Assembly: GCA_007125455.1 (NCBI GenBank)
Contig: SLDE01000127.1
Span: 1 to 48,275 of the forward strand
DNA: 48,275 bases
Reading direction: 5' to 3'
Origin: Ectothiorhodospiraceae bacterium
Lineage (GTDB): Bacteria > Pseudomonadota > Gammaproteobacteria > Thiohalomonadales > Thiohalomonadaceae
A model generated the notes under the pieces. It worked only from the letters and a program-made list of their open reading frames with translations, ran no database searches and was not told the DNA's origin. Each line of letters starts with the position of its first letter. Positions within the stretch are counted from its first letter, which is position 1. Made by a program: the position numbers and the translations under genes. Positions 8,018-17,005 of this stretch are shown in pieces.

Positions 8018-10588
8018 TTAGAGGGTACGTTCGACCTGAACCCGCTCGAAGACCTCGATCTGGTCGCCGACCTTGACGTCGTTGTAATTTTTCACCCCGA
8101 TACCACACTCGGTACCCGACTTCACCTCGGCCACATCGTCCTTGTAGCGACGCAGCGACTCCAGTTCACCCTCGTAGATGACGACGTTATCACGCAGCAC
8201 GCGGATCGGATTGTTACGCTTCACCGTGCCTTCGACCACCATACACCCGGCAACCGCACCGAACTTGGGTGAGCGGAACACATCACGCACCTCGGCCAAA
8301 CCAACGATGTTCTCCTTGAACTCGGGGGCCAGCATACCGGTCATGGCACGCTTCACCTCATCGATCAGCTCGTAGATGATGCTGTAGTAGTGCAGGTCAA
8401 TGCCCTGCTCTTCAATCACCCGCTTGGCACCGGCGTCGGCACGCACATTGAAGCCGACCATGATGGCATTGGAAGCGACCGCCAACTGGGCATCGGACTC
8501 GTTGATACCACCAACACCGCTGGCAACGATCTTGACCTTCACCTCATCAGTGGAGAGGTTACGCAAGGCATCGGCGATCGCTTCCACCGAGCCCTGAACA
8601 TCCGCCTTGATCAGGATATTAAGGTAGTTAACCTTGCCCTCTTCCATGTGGTTGAACATGTCATCCAGCTTGGCCTGTTGCTGACGGGCAAACTTCACAT
8701 CACGGAACTTGCCCTGACGGAACAGCGCAACCTCACGGGCCTTGCGTTCGTCCGCCACGACCACCGCTGGCTCGCCCGCTGTCGGCACCCCGGAGAGACC
8801 CAGGATCTCCACCGGAATGGAGGGGCCGGCACTCACAATGGGCTTGCCGGTCTCATCCAGCATGGCACGAACACGACCATACTCATGGCCGGCCAGCACG
8901 ATATCACCCTTATTGAGGGTGCCGCGCTGTACCAGAATGGAGGCCACAGCACCGCGCCCCTTGTCCAGACGCGACTCGATCACCACACCGCTGGCAGGAC
9001 CGGTAGCAACGGCCTTCAGTTCGAGTACCTCGGCCTGCAAGAGGATGGCATCAAGCAAATCATCAATGCCGGTCCCTGCCTTGGCAGAGACGTGGACAAA
9101 CATGGTGTCACCGCCCCAATCTTCGGGGATGACATCGTGCTGGGCCAGCTCGTTCTTGACCCGATCAGGATCGGCCTCAGGCTTGTCAATCTTGTTCACC
9201 GCGATGATCAAGGGCACACCGGCAGCCCGTGCATGCTGCACGGCCTCTTTGGTCTGTGGCATGACGCCGTCATCGGCAGCCACCACCAACACCACGATAT
9301 CGGTCAGATCGGCACCACGGGCACGCATGGCGGTAAACGCCGCATGGCCGGGGGTATCGAGGAAAGAGATCATCCCGCGCTCGGTCTCTACGTGGTAGGC
9401 ACCGATGTGCTGTGTGATCCCGCCGGCCTCACCTGAGGCAACGCGGGTGCGGCGGATATAGTCAAGCAAGGAGGTCTTGCCATGGTCAACGTGACCCATG
9501 ATGGTTACGACCGGCGCACGGGCAACCTCTTCACCCTCGGTTTCGGAGGACTTGAGCACCTCTTCCTCGAGCGCGTTCTCTTTCATCATGGTCGCCTTGT
9601 GACCCATCTCTTCCACCACAACGGAAGCGGTTTCCTGGTCGATCACCTGGTTGATGGTGGCCATGGTGCCGAGCTTCATCATCGCCTTGATGACTTCAGC
9701 CGCCTTGACCGACATCTTCTGCGCCAATTCACCAACAGTGATGGTCTCGGGGATACTGACTTCACGCACGATAGGCGCGGTCGGCTTTTCGAAGCCATGG
9801 CGGGAAGTGGAGGCCGCCGCAGCACGCCCCTTTCCACCCTTCTTCTTGTTGTTGCGTCGACCGCTCTTGTCGGACGAAATATGCAACTCACCACCATCAC
9901 TATCCTTGCGACGACGACCCTTCTTACCCTTGACGCTCTCCTTGTCGTTGGTGAACTTCTTGGCATCTTTGGCGCGCGTCTCGGTCGGCGCAGGCGCAGG
10001 CGTTGGTGCAGGCGCGGCAGGGGGTTCGGCGGCAACTACCGGAGCAGGCTCCGGTTCGGCGGGCACAGCAGGCTGCTCGGCGGCACGCTTGGCGGCCTCT
10101 TCGGCTTCCTGCTGGCGGCGCAGTTCATCTTCCTGGCGCTGGCGCTCTTCATCCTGCTTACGACGCGCCTCCTCCTCAGCACGCTGGACGGCCTCAACCT
10201 CAAGCTGTTGCTCCAGACGCTGGGCAACCTCGCCGTCGATACGCTTATCTTCCTCAGCCTCAACCACGCTGCGCTTGACGTAGGTGCGTTTTTTACGCAC
10301 CTCGACGGTGACGGTCTTACCCTTACTGGCAGCACCGCCTCCGACTTTTATCTCGCTGGTGGTGCGACGCTTGAGGGTGATCTTCTTTGGCCCGGCGTCG
10401 GCCTTCGACTCGCTCTGCTCGCTACCGTGCTTTTGACGCAGGTAGTCCAGCAGCTTGACCTTGTCATTGTCACCAATGTTCTGGTCTTCACCCATTTTGC
10501 CGATACCGGCATCCTGCAGCTGGGTGATGAGTCGCTCTACCGGTACCCCAATCGTCTCAGCAAATTGTTTAACGGTAACCTCAGACAT
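8018..10588 (-). CDS. infB: Translation initiation factor IF-2
   Basis: IF-2 is the GTPase that brings formyl-Met-tRNA to the 30S P site and drives subunit joining. Its 856 residues show an IF2_N domain at about 1-55, a long low-complexity charged linker rich in E, A, P and K (about 100-260), and a second IF2_N domain (about 275-330). The G domain has its P-loop GHVDHGKT at 365-372, then DTPGHAAF and NKID. The C-terminal domains II-IV end at FERVQVERTL. The charged linker causes strong base bias and long spurious frames on the opposite strand. Alternative in-frame starts, known in E. coli, were not assessed. Confidence 0.98.
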   Translation of the reverse strand: MSEVTVKQFAETIGVPVERLITQLQDAGIGKMGEDQNIGDNDKVKLLDYLRQKHGSEQSESKADAGPKKITLKRRTTSEIKVGGGAASKGKTVTVEVRKKRTYVKRSVVEAEEDKRIDGEVAQRLEQQLEVEAVQRAEEEARRKQDEERQRQEDELRRQQEAEEAAKRAAEQPAVPAEPEPAPVVAAEPPAAPAPTPAPAPTETRAKDAKKFTNDKESVKGKKGRRRKDSDGGELHISSDKSGRRNNKKKGGKGRAAAASTSRHGFEKPTAPIVREVSIPETITVGELAQKMSVKAAEVIKAMMKLGTMATINQVIDQETASVVVEEMGHKATMMKENALEEEVLKSSETEGEEVARAPVVTIMGHVDHGKTSLLDYIRRTRVASGEAGGITQHIGAYHVETERGMISFLDTPGHAAFTAMRARGADLTDIVVLVVAADDGVMPQTKEAVQHARAAGVPLIIAVNKIDKPEADPDRVKNELAQHDVIPEDWGGDTMFVHVSAKAGTGIDDLLDAILLQAEVLELKAVATGPASGVVIESRLDKGRGAVASILVQRGTLNKGDIVLAGHEYGRVRAMLDETGKPIVSAGPSIPVEILGLSGVPTAGEPAVVVADERKAREVALFRQGKFRDVKFARQQQAKLDDMFNHMEEGKVNYLNILIKADVQGSVEAIADALRNLSTDEVKVKIVASGVGGINESDAQLAVASNAIMVGFNVRADAGAKRVIEEQGIDLHYYSIIYELIDEVKRAMTGMLAPEFKENIVGLAEVRDVFRSPKFGAVAGCMVVEGTVKRNNPIRVLRDNVVIYEGELESLRRYKDDVAEVKSGTECGIGVKNYNDVKVGDQIEVFERVQVERTL

Positions 10589-10614
10589 CTACACAGTTCT
10601 CCCGACCTATAACC

Positions 10615-12111
10615 TTATTGCTCTTCCGCAAACCATGGGGCACGCGCCGTCATAATCAGGCTCGCAGCACGCTCTTCGTCCATATCGTCGATCACCATCA
10701 GGTCATCGACAGCCATTTCAGCCAAATCTTCCATGGTAGAAATTCCGATACGCGCCAATGCTTCAGCCAACTGGGGATCCATGCCATCCATCTCTAGCAG
10801 ATCCTGCGCAGGCTCAGCACCACCGTGCTCTTCGTTACTAATCTCGCGTGTGACCAGGATATCTTTTGCCCGGGCACGCAGCTCGTCGACGATATTCTCG
10901 TCGAATTCCTCGATCTCCAGCATCTCATTGACTGGCACGTAGGCCACTTCCTCGATACTGGAGAAGCCCTCCTGTACCAGGATGCTGGCAACCTCTTCAT
11001 CCACATTCAACTGCTCATGAAACAGCTTGGTCAGGGCGGCCAGCTCGGCCTCGTTCTTCTCTTCCGCCTGGGACTCGGTCATTACATTGAGTTCCCAGCC
11101 GGTCAGCTCACTGGCCAGGCGTACATTTTGCCCACCGCGACCGATCGCCTGAGAAAGTTGCTCTTCATCAACGGCAATATCCATGCTGCCGGAATCCTCG
11201 TCCACCACGATGGAGAGTACTTCGGCAGGGGCCATGGCATTGATCACGAACTGGGCCGGGTTATCGTTCCACAGCACGATATCCACCCGCTCGCCATTCA
11301 TTTCATTGGTGACCGACTGCACACGAGAGCCACGCATCCCGACACAGGCGCCGACCGGGTCGATACGCTGATCGTTGGAACGTACCGCGATCTTGGCACG
11401 CATGCCCGGATCACGGGCCGCTCCCATCAGATCGATCAGGCCCTCGTTGACTTCAGGCACCTCAATACGGAACAGCTCGATGAGAAACTCCGGCATGGTG
11501 CGACTGACAAACAGCTGCGGTCCACGGGGCTCAGAGCGCACATCGTAGAGGTAGCCGCGTACCCGGTCACCGGGACGGATCGCCTCACGCGGGATAACAT
11601 GTTCACGGGCGATCAACGCCTCGATGTTGTTACCCAGGTCGAGGATGATATTGCCACGATCGATGCGTTTGACGATACCGCTAAGCAGCTCACCGATGCG
11701 GTCCTGATAGGCCTCGACCACCTGCGCGCGCTCGGCCTCACGAACCTTCTGAACGATGACCTGTTTGGCAGTCTGGGCGGCAATACGACCAAAGGAGACC
11801 GATTCGACCTCGTCTTCGACAAAGTCGCCCGGCTCAATCTCGGGGCTATCGATGCGCGCGGCACCAAGGGTGATCTGGCGTTCGGGGAGCTCCAACTGCT
11901 GGGTCTCCGAATCGTCGATCACCTCCCAACGACGGAAGGTTTCGTAATCACCGCTCTCACGGTCGATTGATACCCGAATATCCACATCGCCGCCGTGACG
12001 CTTTTTGGTCGCGGTAGCCAATGCAATCTCCATTGCCTCAAAGATAATCTCTTTGGCAACGCCCTTTTCATTGGAAACTGCGTCTGCTACCAGTAGGATC
12101 TCTTTGTTCAT
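10615..12111 (-). CDS. nusA: Transcription termination/antitermination factor NusA
   Basis: NusA binds RNA polymerase and nascent RNA, increasing pausing and intrinsic termination and taking part in antitermination. Its 498 residues show the N-terminal polymerase-binding domain, an S1 domain (IGELLSGIVKRIDRGNIILDL region), KH1 and KH2 (GACVGMRGSRVQSV and GRGGQNVRLASELTGW), and two C-terminal acidic repeats (about 360-498), as in E. coli. It lies 26 bp before infB and 65 bp after rimP in the classical order. Confidence 0.98.
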   Translation of the reverse strand: MNKEILLVADAVSNEKGVAKEIIFEAMEIALATATKKRHGGDVDIRVSIDRESGDYETFRRWEVIDDSETQQLELPERQITLGAARIDSPEIEPGDFVEDEVESVSFGRIAAQTAKQVIVQKVREAERAQVVEAYQDRIGELLSGIVKRIDRGNIILDLGNNIEALIAREHVIPREAIRPGDRVRGYLYDVRSEPRGPQLFVSRTMPEFLIELFRIEVPEVNEGLIDLMGAARDPGMRAKIAVRSNDQRIDPVGACVGMRGSRVQSVTNEMNGERVDIVLWNDNPAQFVINAMAPAEVLSIVVDEDSGSMDIAVDEEQLSQAIGRGGQNVRLASELTGWELNVMTESQAEEKNEAELAALTKLFHEQLNVDEEVASILVQEGFSSIEEVAYVPVNEMLEIEEFDENIVDELRARAKDILVTREISNEEHGGAEPAQDLLEMDGMDPQLAEALARIGISTMEDLAEMAVDDLMVIDDMDEERAASLIMTARAPWFAEEQ

Positions 12112-12176
12112 AACACAGCCTCGACTGCCTCCAGCTTGAGCCCCTGCTCAGGGCACTAACACACGTATACGAACCG

Positions 12177-12632
12177 TTACCACTCGTGGATCAGGTTTGC
12201 CTTGTCGATATTGTCGATCGTCAGCTCGTACTCCTGCCCGTCCACCTCGATGGTCAGGCTGTCCTCGCCAACTTGGCGCAGGCGACCGCGAAACTTGCGC
12301 CGCCCCTCCTGTGCCACCCGCAGGCGCACATCCACGAGGTGTTCCGGATAGCGGGCGAACTGCTCGGCGCTAAACAGCGGTCGATTCAGTCCCGGCGAGG
12401 AGACCTCCAGGGTGTACTCACCGCTAATAGGGTCTTCCACATCCATGACCGCACTCACCTGACGGCTGACATCGGCGCAATTATCCACATCGATCCCATC
12501 CGGGTGGTCGATATAGATCCGCAGCAAGGTGTGACGCCCCTGTGCCAGGTGTTCAACCCCTAGCAACTCGAAGCCCAGTGCGCTCACCGCAGGCCCTATA
12601 ATCGCGTGAATCTGTGCGTTTGCCCTAGCCAT
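12177..12632 (-). CDS. rimP: Ribosome maturation factor RimP
   Basis: RimP is needed for efficient 30S maturation, helping S12 and other proteins join. The 151-residue protein shows the family signatures GFELLGVEHL, LRIYIDHPDGIDVDNC and LEVSSPGLNRPL. It starts the rimP-nusA-infB-rbfA-truB operon. In E. coli the gene just upstream is the initiator tRNA metY. Here an eight-gene signalling operon lies between the two. A promoter and a terminator-like hairpin precede the ATG. Confidence 0.96.
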   Translation of the reverse strand: MARANAQIHAIIGPAVSALGFELLGVEHLAQGRHTLLRIYIDHPDGIDVDNCADVSRQVSAVMDVEDPISGEYTLEVSSPGLNRPLFSAEQFARYPEHLVDVRLRVAQEGRRKFRGRLRQVGEDSLTIEVDGQEYELTIDNIDKANLIHEW

Positions 12633-12650
12633 AACCCATCATCCGGAAAC

Positions 12651-12672
12651 AAAAAATGGGCCCAAGGCCCAT
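12651..12672 (-). terminator. Terminator-like hairpin in the rimP leader (possible attenuator)
   Basis: On the minus strand ATGGGC, a CTTGG loop and GCCCAT are followed by six Ts in all, and end 18 nt before the rimP start codon. It lies downstream of the predicted promoter at 12698-12726, so RNA from that promoter must pass it to reach rimP. That placement suggests attenuation rather than simple termination. Confidence 0.65.
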
Positions 12673-12697
12673 CTGCAACATCCATAACTGGCGCAGG

Positions 12698-12726
12698 AGT
12701 ATAGCCGTTTTTCACCGCCAAGTCAC
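12698..12726 (-). promoter_or_regulatory. Predicted sigma-70 promoter of the rimP-nusA-infB operon
   Basis: A -35 box GTGACT (12721-12726) and a -10 box TATACT (12698-12703) are exactly 17 bp apart on the minus strand. The transcript would begin about 60 nt before rimP and contain the leader hairpin at 12651-12672. Confidence 0.6.
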
Positions 12727-12760
12727 CCACGCCCTGATACCAGCCCGATGGCCAGCTAAC

Positions 12761-12783
12761 AAAAAGCCCCGTATACGGGGCCT
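12761..12783 (-). terminator. Rho-independent terminator of the signalling operon
   Basis: GGCCCCGTATACGGGGC followed by TTTTT on the minus strand is a strong GC stem with a T run. It lies about 120 bp beyond the stop of the REC-ATPase gene. The 12784-12902 stretch between holds nothing else that I can recognise. Confidence 0.85.
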
Positions 12784-12902
12784 GTTGCAACATCAATTCG
12801 CTTGCAGGACGCGCCTAGCCTGTGACTCGCGCAGCGGCACCACTCCACTTGCTGCCTGCCCTGTACAACATCACGCCATGATACTGCTGCTGGCATGGCA
12901 AG

Positions 12903-15149
12903 TCAAACACTTAGCTCATTGGCTTGTGGCCCCAGTACCCGCAACACCTCACGGCAGTCGGTGAGCCCCTGGGCGACCTTTTCCTGGGCGTCGGTGAGCA
13001 GGCTGCGGGTGCCCTGCGCACGTGCGGCGCGGTTTATCTCCAGCATGCTGGCCCCATTGGTCATCAGATGGCGTAGCTCATCATTCGGCACCAACACCTC
13101 AAACAGGCCGATCCGGCCATGGTAACCGCTCCCCCCGCAGTGGCGGCAGCCCTTGGCCCGGTAGCTCTGGGGCAGATTGGCTGGCGAGAACCCCGGCCCG
13201 AGCTTTTCTGCCAGCTCGGCCTCAGGGGAGGTCGGCTCACGGCAGTGGCTGCACAACCGCCGGACCAGGCGTTGGGCGATGATGCCCTCCAGGGCGGCCG
13301 CCACCACATAGGGCTTTAGCCCCAGATCAAACAAACGCGCCACGGTGGCCACCGCGGAATTGGTGTGCAGGGTAGAAAAGACCATATGGCCGGTGAGGGC
13401 GGCATGGAAGGCTACCTCGGCCGTCTCGAAATCACGGATCTCCCCCAACAGGATCACGTCCGGGTCCTGACGCAGGATGGCGCGTAATACGCTGGGGAAG
13501 GTGAGCCCGATCTTCTCGCGGATATGCACTTGGCCAGCCATGTCCATGAAGAACTCCACGGGATCTTCGATGGTGACGTAGTTTTTGCCTGGATCCGCGT
13601 TGTGCTGGAGCAGCGAGTAAAGGGTGTTGGTCTTGCCGCTACCGGTGGGGCCAGTGGCGAGGATGATCCCCTGGGGCTTCTCTGTCAGCGCCCTTACCCT
13701 TGCCAACTCCTGTGGGGCAAAACCCAGCTCGTTGAGCGACTGGATCGAGGCATTACGATCCAGAATGCGCATCACGACCTTCTCGCCGCTCACCGTGGGC
13801 AGGGTGGAGATACGCAGATCGACGATATGCATTGGCGTCTTGACGGTGATACGCCCATCCTGCGGACGGCGTTTCTCGGCGATGTCCAGCTCCGACATGA
13901 TCTTGATCCGCGAGACCAGCGAATTTTGCATGTGGTGGGGGATGTGAAAGGTGTCGCGAAGAATGCCGTCGATACGATAACGTACTACGATCCCCTTGGC
14001 CCGTGGCTGAATATGCACATCGGAGGCCTTCAGCCGCGCCGCCTCAAGGATGATGGCATTGACTAGCCGCACCGCTGGCAGTTCATCGGACTGACGCAGC
14101 AGCTCATCCAGTGGCAGGTCATCTTCCTCTTCGATCACCACCTCGATGCTCTCATAGGGATCGACGGTGGCCACCAGGCTTTCCAGCTCATCAATGCCCG
14201 TCTCGCTGCGCTCACCATAGAGTGCATCCAGGCGCTCGGTGATCGCCGCACTGTTAGCCATTACAGTACGCAGCTCCAGGCCAGCGGAAAAGCGCAGGTC
14301 ATCGATCAACCCGGTGTCCATCGGATCGGCCATCACCAGGGTTAGCAGCTTACCCTCCAGCTTGAGTGGCGCGATCAGGTTGTGTTCGCAGAAGCTGCGC
14401 GGGAAAAGGTCGTGCAGGGCTGTCATCACCTCGTATTCAGCCAGGGAGACCTCTTCGAGCAGCAAGTCCTTGCGCAGGATCTTGCGTATCTCATCCTCGG
14501 CAATCCAGCCCTTATCGAGCAACACCCGGATAATCGGCTGTTTGCGCTGCTGCGCCTGCTGGTGCAATTCCTGCAACTGCTGGTCATTGAGCAGACCACG
14601 TTTGTGCAACATAATCGCCAGTTGGCTACGACTGCTGGCGGCCAAGCGGCTCAGACGCTTAACCTCGCGGCTGCGCAGGCGATTTTCCTCCTGCAGGCTG
14701 CGATTCTTGTGGATCAGGTCGTGCTGCTCCAGCGCAAGGGCGACGGTAACGCGCAGGTCGTCATCATTCCACGGCTTGAGGATAAACTTGAATACGGCCC
14801 CTTCGTTGATCGCCCCCATCACCGCACCGGTGTCGGCGTGGCCGGTGAGCATGATGCGAATGGTGTCGGGCCAGGTCTGTTTGATCCGACGCAACAACTC
14901 GGCACCGTTCATACCGGGCATCATGTAGTCGGAGATCACCACATGCACCGCTTCCTGGGCACAGATCCGCAGTGCCTCATCGCCACTGGCCGCCAGCATC
15001 ACTTGGTAGGCCTCCTGGCGGAAGACCCGCTGCAGGGCCTTGAGCACATTGGGTTCATCATCCACGATCAGCAGACGATAAGGCTTGCTTGGCTCCTGCT
15101 CGCCAGGGGCTGGGGATGGCTCGCCGGTAAAAAACGATGCGTAGGCCAT
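12903..15149 (-). CDS. Receiver-MshEN-type II/IV secretion ATPase fusion (PilB/GspE-like)
   Basis: This 748-residue, three-part fusion starts with a response-regulator receiver (about 24-135; acidic pair near 30-31, phosphoacceptor D74, then LTG and KPW). A coiled linker (140-180) follows. Next is an MshEN/T2SSE N-domain (about 180-310) with the tandem LxxxGLLxxxxL pattern that binds c-di-GMP in MshE; the R and LG positions of that motif are not conserved here. The secretion ATPase follows, with Walker A GPTGSGKT (500-507), Asp box TIEDPVE, Walker B VILLGEIRD, a His box ending STLHT, and a zinc tetracysteine motif CSHC (633-636) plus CRHC (668-671). The ATP site looks intact. I take ATG 15149, just after the preceding kinase stop. 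It probably powers or modulates a pilus or secretion machine under phosphorylation control. No pilin or platform gene is nearby. Confidence 0.88.
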   Translation of the reverse strand: MAYASFFTGEPSPAPGEQEPSKPYRLLIVDDEPNVLKALQRVFRQEAYQVMLAASGDEALRICAQEAVHVVISDYMMPGMNGAELLRRIKQTWPDTIRIMLTGHADTGAVMGAINEGAVFKFILKPWNDDDLRVTVALALEQHDLIHKNRSLQEENRLRSREVKRLSRLAASSRSQLAIMLHKRGLLNDQQLQELHQQAQQRKQPIIRVLLDKGWIAEDEIRKILRKDLLLEEVSLAEYEVMTALHDLFPRSFCEHNLIAPLKLEGKLLTLVMADPMDTGLIDDLRFSAGLELRTVMANSAAITERLDALYGERSETGIDELESLVATVDPYESIEVVIEEEDDLPLDELLRQSDELPAVRLVNAIILEAARLKASDVHIQPRAKGIVVRYRIDGILRDTFHIPHHMQNSLVSRIKIMSELDIAEKRRPQDGRITVKTPMHIVDLRISTLPTVSGEKVVMRILDRNASIQSLNELGFAPQELARVRALTEKPQGIILATGPTGSGKTNTLYSLLQHNADPGKNYVTIEDPVEFFMDMAGQVHIREKIGLTFPSVLRAILRQDPDVILLGEIRDFETAEVAFHAALTGHMVFSTLHTNSAVATVARLFDLGLKPYVVAAALEGIIAQRLVRRLCSHCREPTSPEAELAEKLGPGFSPANLPQSYRAKGCRHCGGSGYHGRIGLFEVLVPNDELRHLMTNGASMLEINRAARAQGTRSLLTDAQEKVAQGLTDCREVLRVLGPQANELSV

Positions 15150-15153
15150 GGCC

Positions 15154-16362
15154 CTAACCCGGCAGCACAATCGTGAAGCAACTGCCATCGCCGGGACGGC
15201 TATCCAGCTCGATACGCCCTCCCAGCCCCTTGATGATGTCGTTCGCCACGGTCAATCCCAAGCCACTTCCCTCGCCCACCCCATGGGTGGTGTAAAACGG
15301 TTCGAATATCTTCTCCTGCTCTGCCTGGCTAATACCACAACCATTGTCACAGATCTGCACATGCACGGTCTGTTCCTGCTGGGATGTGCTGATCCGTATC
15401 CGCCCCTCACCGGGGGTGACGGCGGCAACGGCGTTAAGCAACAGGTTCAGCACCACCTCCCCCAGACGGGCGGGGTCGGCCTTGACCGCTGAGACCACCC
15501 CCAACTCAAGCGCCACCTGCGCCTGGGCGGCCATCGTCCCCCGTGCGACCTCCAGGCTTTGCCGGATCACCGCATTGACATCGGCCTCCCCGGAGTCGGG
15601 GCTGTCGATACTGGAAAACCCCTTCAGGGCGCTCACCACCCTGGCCACCCGCGCCACCCCTTCACGGCTCTCGGTCAGCAGCTCGGCAAAGTCCACCAGC
15701 AGCGCGTCCATGCCCTGCCTCTGCCAAAACTCGCGCAGCGCCGAGTCACTCGAGCAGACCACCTGCTGCCCCAGGCTACGCATGCTCTCCAGGTAATCGA
15801 TCGCAGTGCCCAGGTTGCTATTGACATAGCCGATGGGGTTATTGATCTCATGGGCGACACCGGCGGCCAGGCGCCCCACCGAGGCGAGCTTTCCGCTTTG
15901 ATATAACTGGCGCTGGGTATGCTCAATCATCGCGACCTGTTCGGCTACGCGCTGCTCCAGATGGGCAGCCAGCTCCCGGTAACGCTGCTCAGACGCCAAC
16001 AGGGCCTTGTGCTCCTGCGCAAGCGTGGCATAGTCCTCGTGCACGGCCTCCAGGTGGAGATCCGAGGCCATCACATAGCGGGCATTGGCCAGCAGCACCA
16101 GCCGCAGCAATTCGGCAGCACCTTCCAGTTGTGACGGGGGGGCATCGGCGTGCAAGTAGGCGATGGGCTCCAGTTCCACTGCGATAGCGAGTCGCTGCTC
16201 GGGCATCGGGCCTGGGGCGGAAAGGATCACCTCATCCTGGCCGTCACACAGCCAAACCCCGACACCCAACAACCCTTGCAAGGCCGAGTGCAGCCTTTCC
16301 TGGGATGCCGGAGGCAGTAGCACCCCCAGACTTAGCTCACGGTCAAAGTGTTCCACGCTCAC
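15154..16362 (-). CDS. Soluble sensor histidine kinase
   Basis: This 402-residue kinase has no transmembrane segment. Residues 1-120 form a divergent input domain that I cannot assign, followed by a coiled coil (about 105-155). The dimerisation/phosphotransfer helix carries the motif GVAHEINNPIGYVNSNL with phospho-accepting H171. The ATPase domain shows the N box (VVLNLLLNAVAAV), the G1 box DNGCG, the F box EPFYTT and the G2 box GEGSGLGL. It has the same H-box type as the large kinase at the head of the operon. It overlaps the GTPase gene by 4 bp and sits 4 bp before the REC-ATPase gene, so that ATPase is a likely phosphotransfer target. Confidence 0.9.
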   Translation of the reverse strand: MSVEHFDRELSLGVLLPPASQERLHSALQGLLGVGVWLCDGQDEVILSAPGPMPEQRLAIAVELEPIAYLHADAPPSQLEGAAELLRLVLLANARYVMASDLHLEAVHEDYATLAQEHKALLASEQRYRELAAHLEQRVAEQVAMIEHTQRQLYQSGKLASVGRLAAGVAHEINNPIGYVNSNLGTAIDYLESMRSLGQQVVCSSDSALREFWQRQGMDALLVDFAELLTESREGVARVARVVSALKGFSSIDSPDSGEADVNAVIRQSLEVARGTMAAQAQVALELGVVSAVKADPARLGEVVLNLLLNAVAAVTPGEGRIRISTSQQEQTVHVQICDNGCGISQAEQEKIFEPFYTTHGVGEGSGLGLTVANDIIKGLGGRIELDSRPGDGSCFTIVLPG

Positions 16363-17003
16363 CCACTTGCCAAAAAGATAAATCGCTCCCTACCCAGGCC
16401 GTGCGCACTGGACAACGCGTAATCCCCCTCAAGGGAATCATAGACCAGGCCCAGCAAGCAGCGAAAGGTATCCAGTACGCCTTCACCAGTCAGGGCGGTG
16501 CTAAAGCGCAATGGCCAGGGCGCGTTTTGCCAACGGGCCCGGATCTCTTCCTCCGTCAGCACCCCAGGCAGATCACGCTTATTGAACTGCACCACCAATG
16601 GCAGCGCAGTGAAATCGATCCCTACCCGCGCCGCATTGGCCGCCAGATTATCGAAGGACTCGCCATTATTGATGGTTTGCTCACGCTGGGAGTCGGCCAC
16701 AAAGACCACCCCGTCGGCACGGGAGAGTACCGCCTTGCGAGTACTGTCGTGTTGTACCTGCCCAGGCACGGTAAACAGTTTGAACTTAATCAGCAGCCCG
16801 GAGGGCGTGGTGAAGCCCAGAGGTAACAAGTCGAAGAAAAGGGTGCGATCTTGCTGGGTCTCCAGAGTCATCATCTCCCCCTTCAGTTCGGGCTGCAGGT
16901 GGTCGTGCAAGCGCATCAGGTTGGTCGTTTTGCCGCTCTGTGCCGGACCGTAGTAGACAAGCTTGATGGTCAGGCGCTTGAGGGACGCATTGTAATCGGC
17001 CAC
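16359..17003 (-). CDS. MglA-like small Ras-family GTPase
   Basis: This 214-residue GTPase resembles Myxococcus MglA, the polarity switch for gliding and type IV pili. The P-loop is GPAQSGKT (19-26), followed by the TNLMRLHDHL helix. The family-typical FFDLLPLG segment lies near 56-63 and TVPGQ (78-82) replaces the usual DxxG switch region. FVADSQ follows, and the base-recognition motif is NKRD (141-144). No MglB/roadblock activating partner is encoded in the operon. It overlaps the downstream kinase by 4 bp and is flanked by a receiver protein, which suggests it is an output of the phosphorelay. The target might be the neighbouring secretion ATPase, by analogy with MglA acting on pilus motors. 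Confidence 0.88.
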   Translation of the reverse strand: MADYNASLKRLTIKLVYYGPAQSGKTTNLMRLHDHLQPELKGEMMTLETQQDRTLFFDLLPLGFTTPSGLLIKFKLFTVPGQVQHDSTRKAVLSRADGVVFVADSQREQTINNGESFDNLAANAARVGIDFTALPLVVQFNKRDLPGVLTEEEIRARWQNAPWPLRFSTALTGEGVLDTFRCLLGLVYDSLEGDYALSSAHGLGRERFIFLASG

Positions 17004-17005
17004 GC

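Noticed and set aside
9482..10612. 376-codon plus-strand frame opposite infB
   Set aside because: It is a shadow of the charged, repetitive IF-2 linker, giving leucine-rich and arginine-rich translation without family features.
12596..12796. 66-codon minus-strand frame upstream of rimP
   Set aside because: It runs through a terminator, a promoter and the leader hairpin, and overlaps the rimP start. No family likeness.
12780..12902. Possible attachment site duplicating the tRNA-fMet 3' end
   Set aside because: Reading the far end of the signalling operon I found no copy of the tRNA 3' sequence and no integrase gene.
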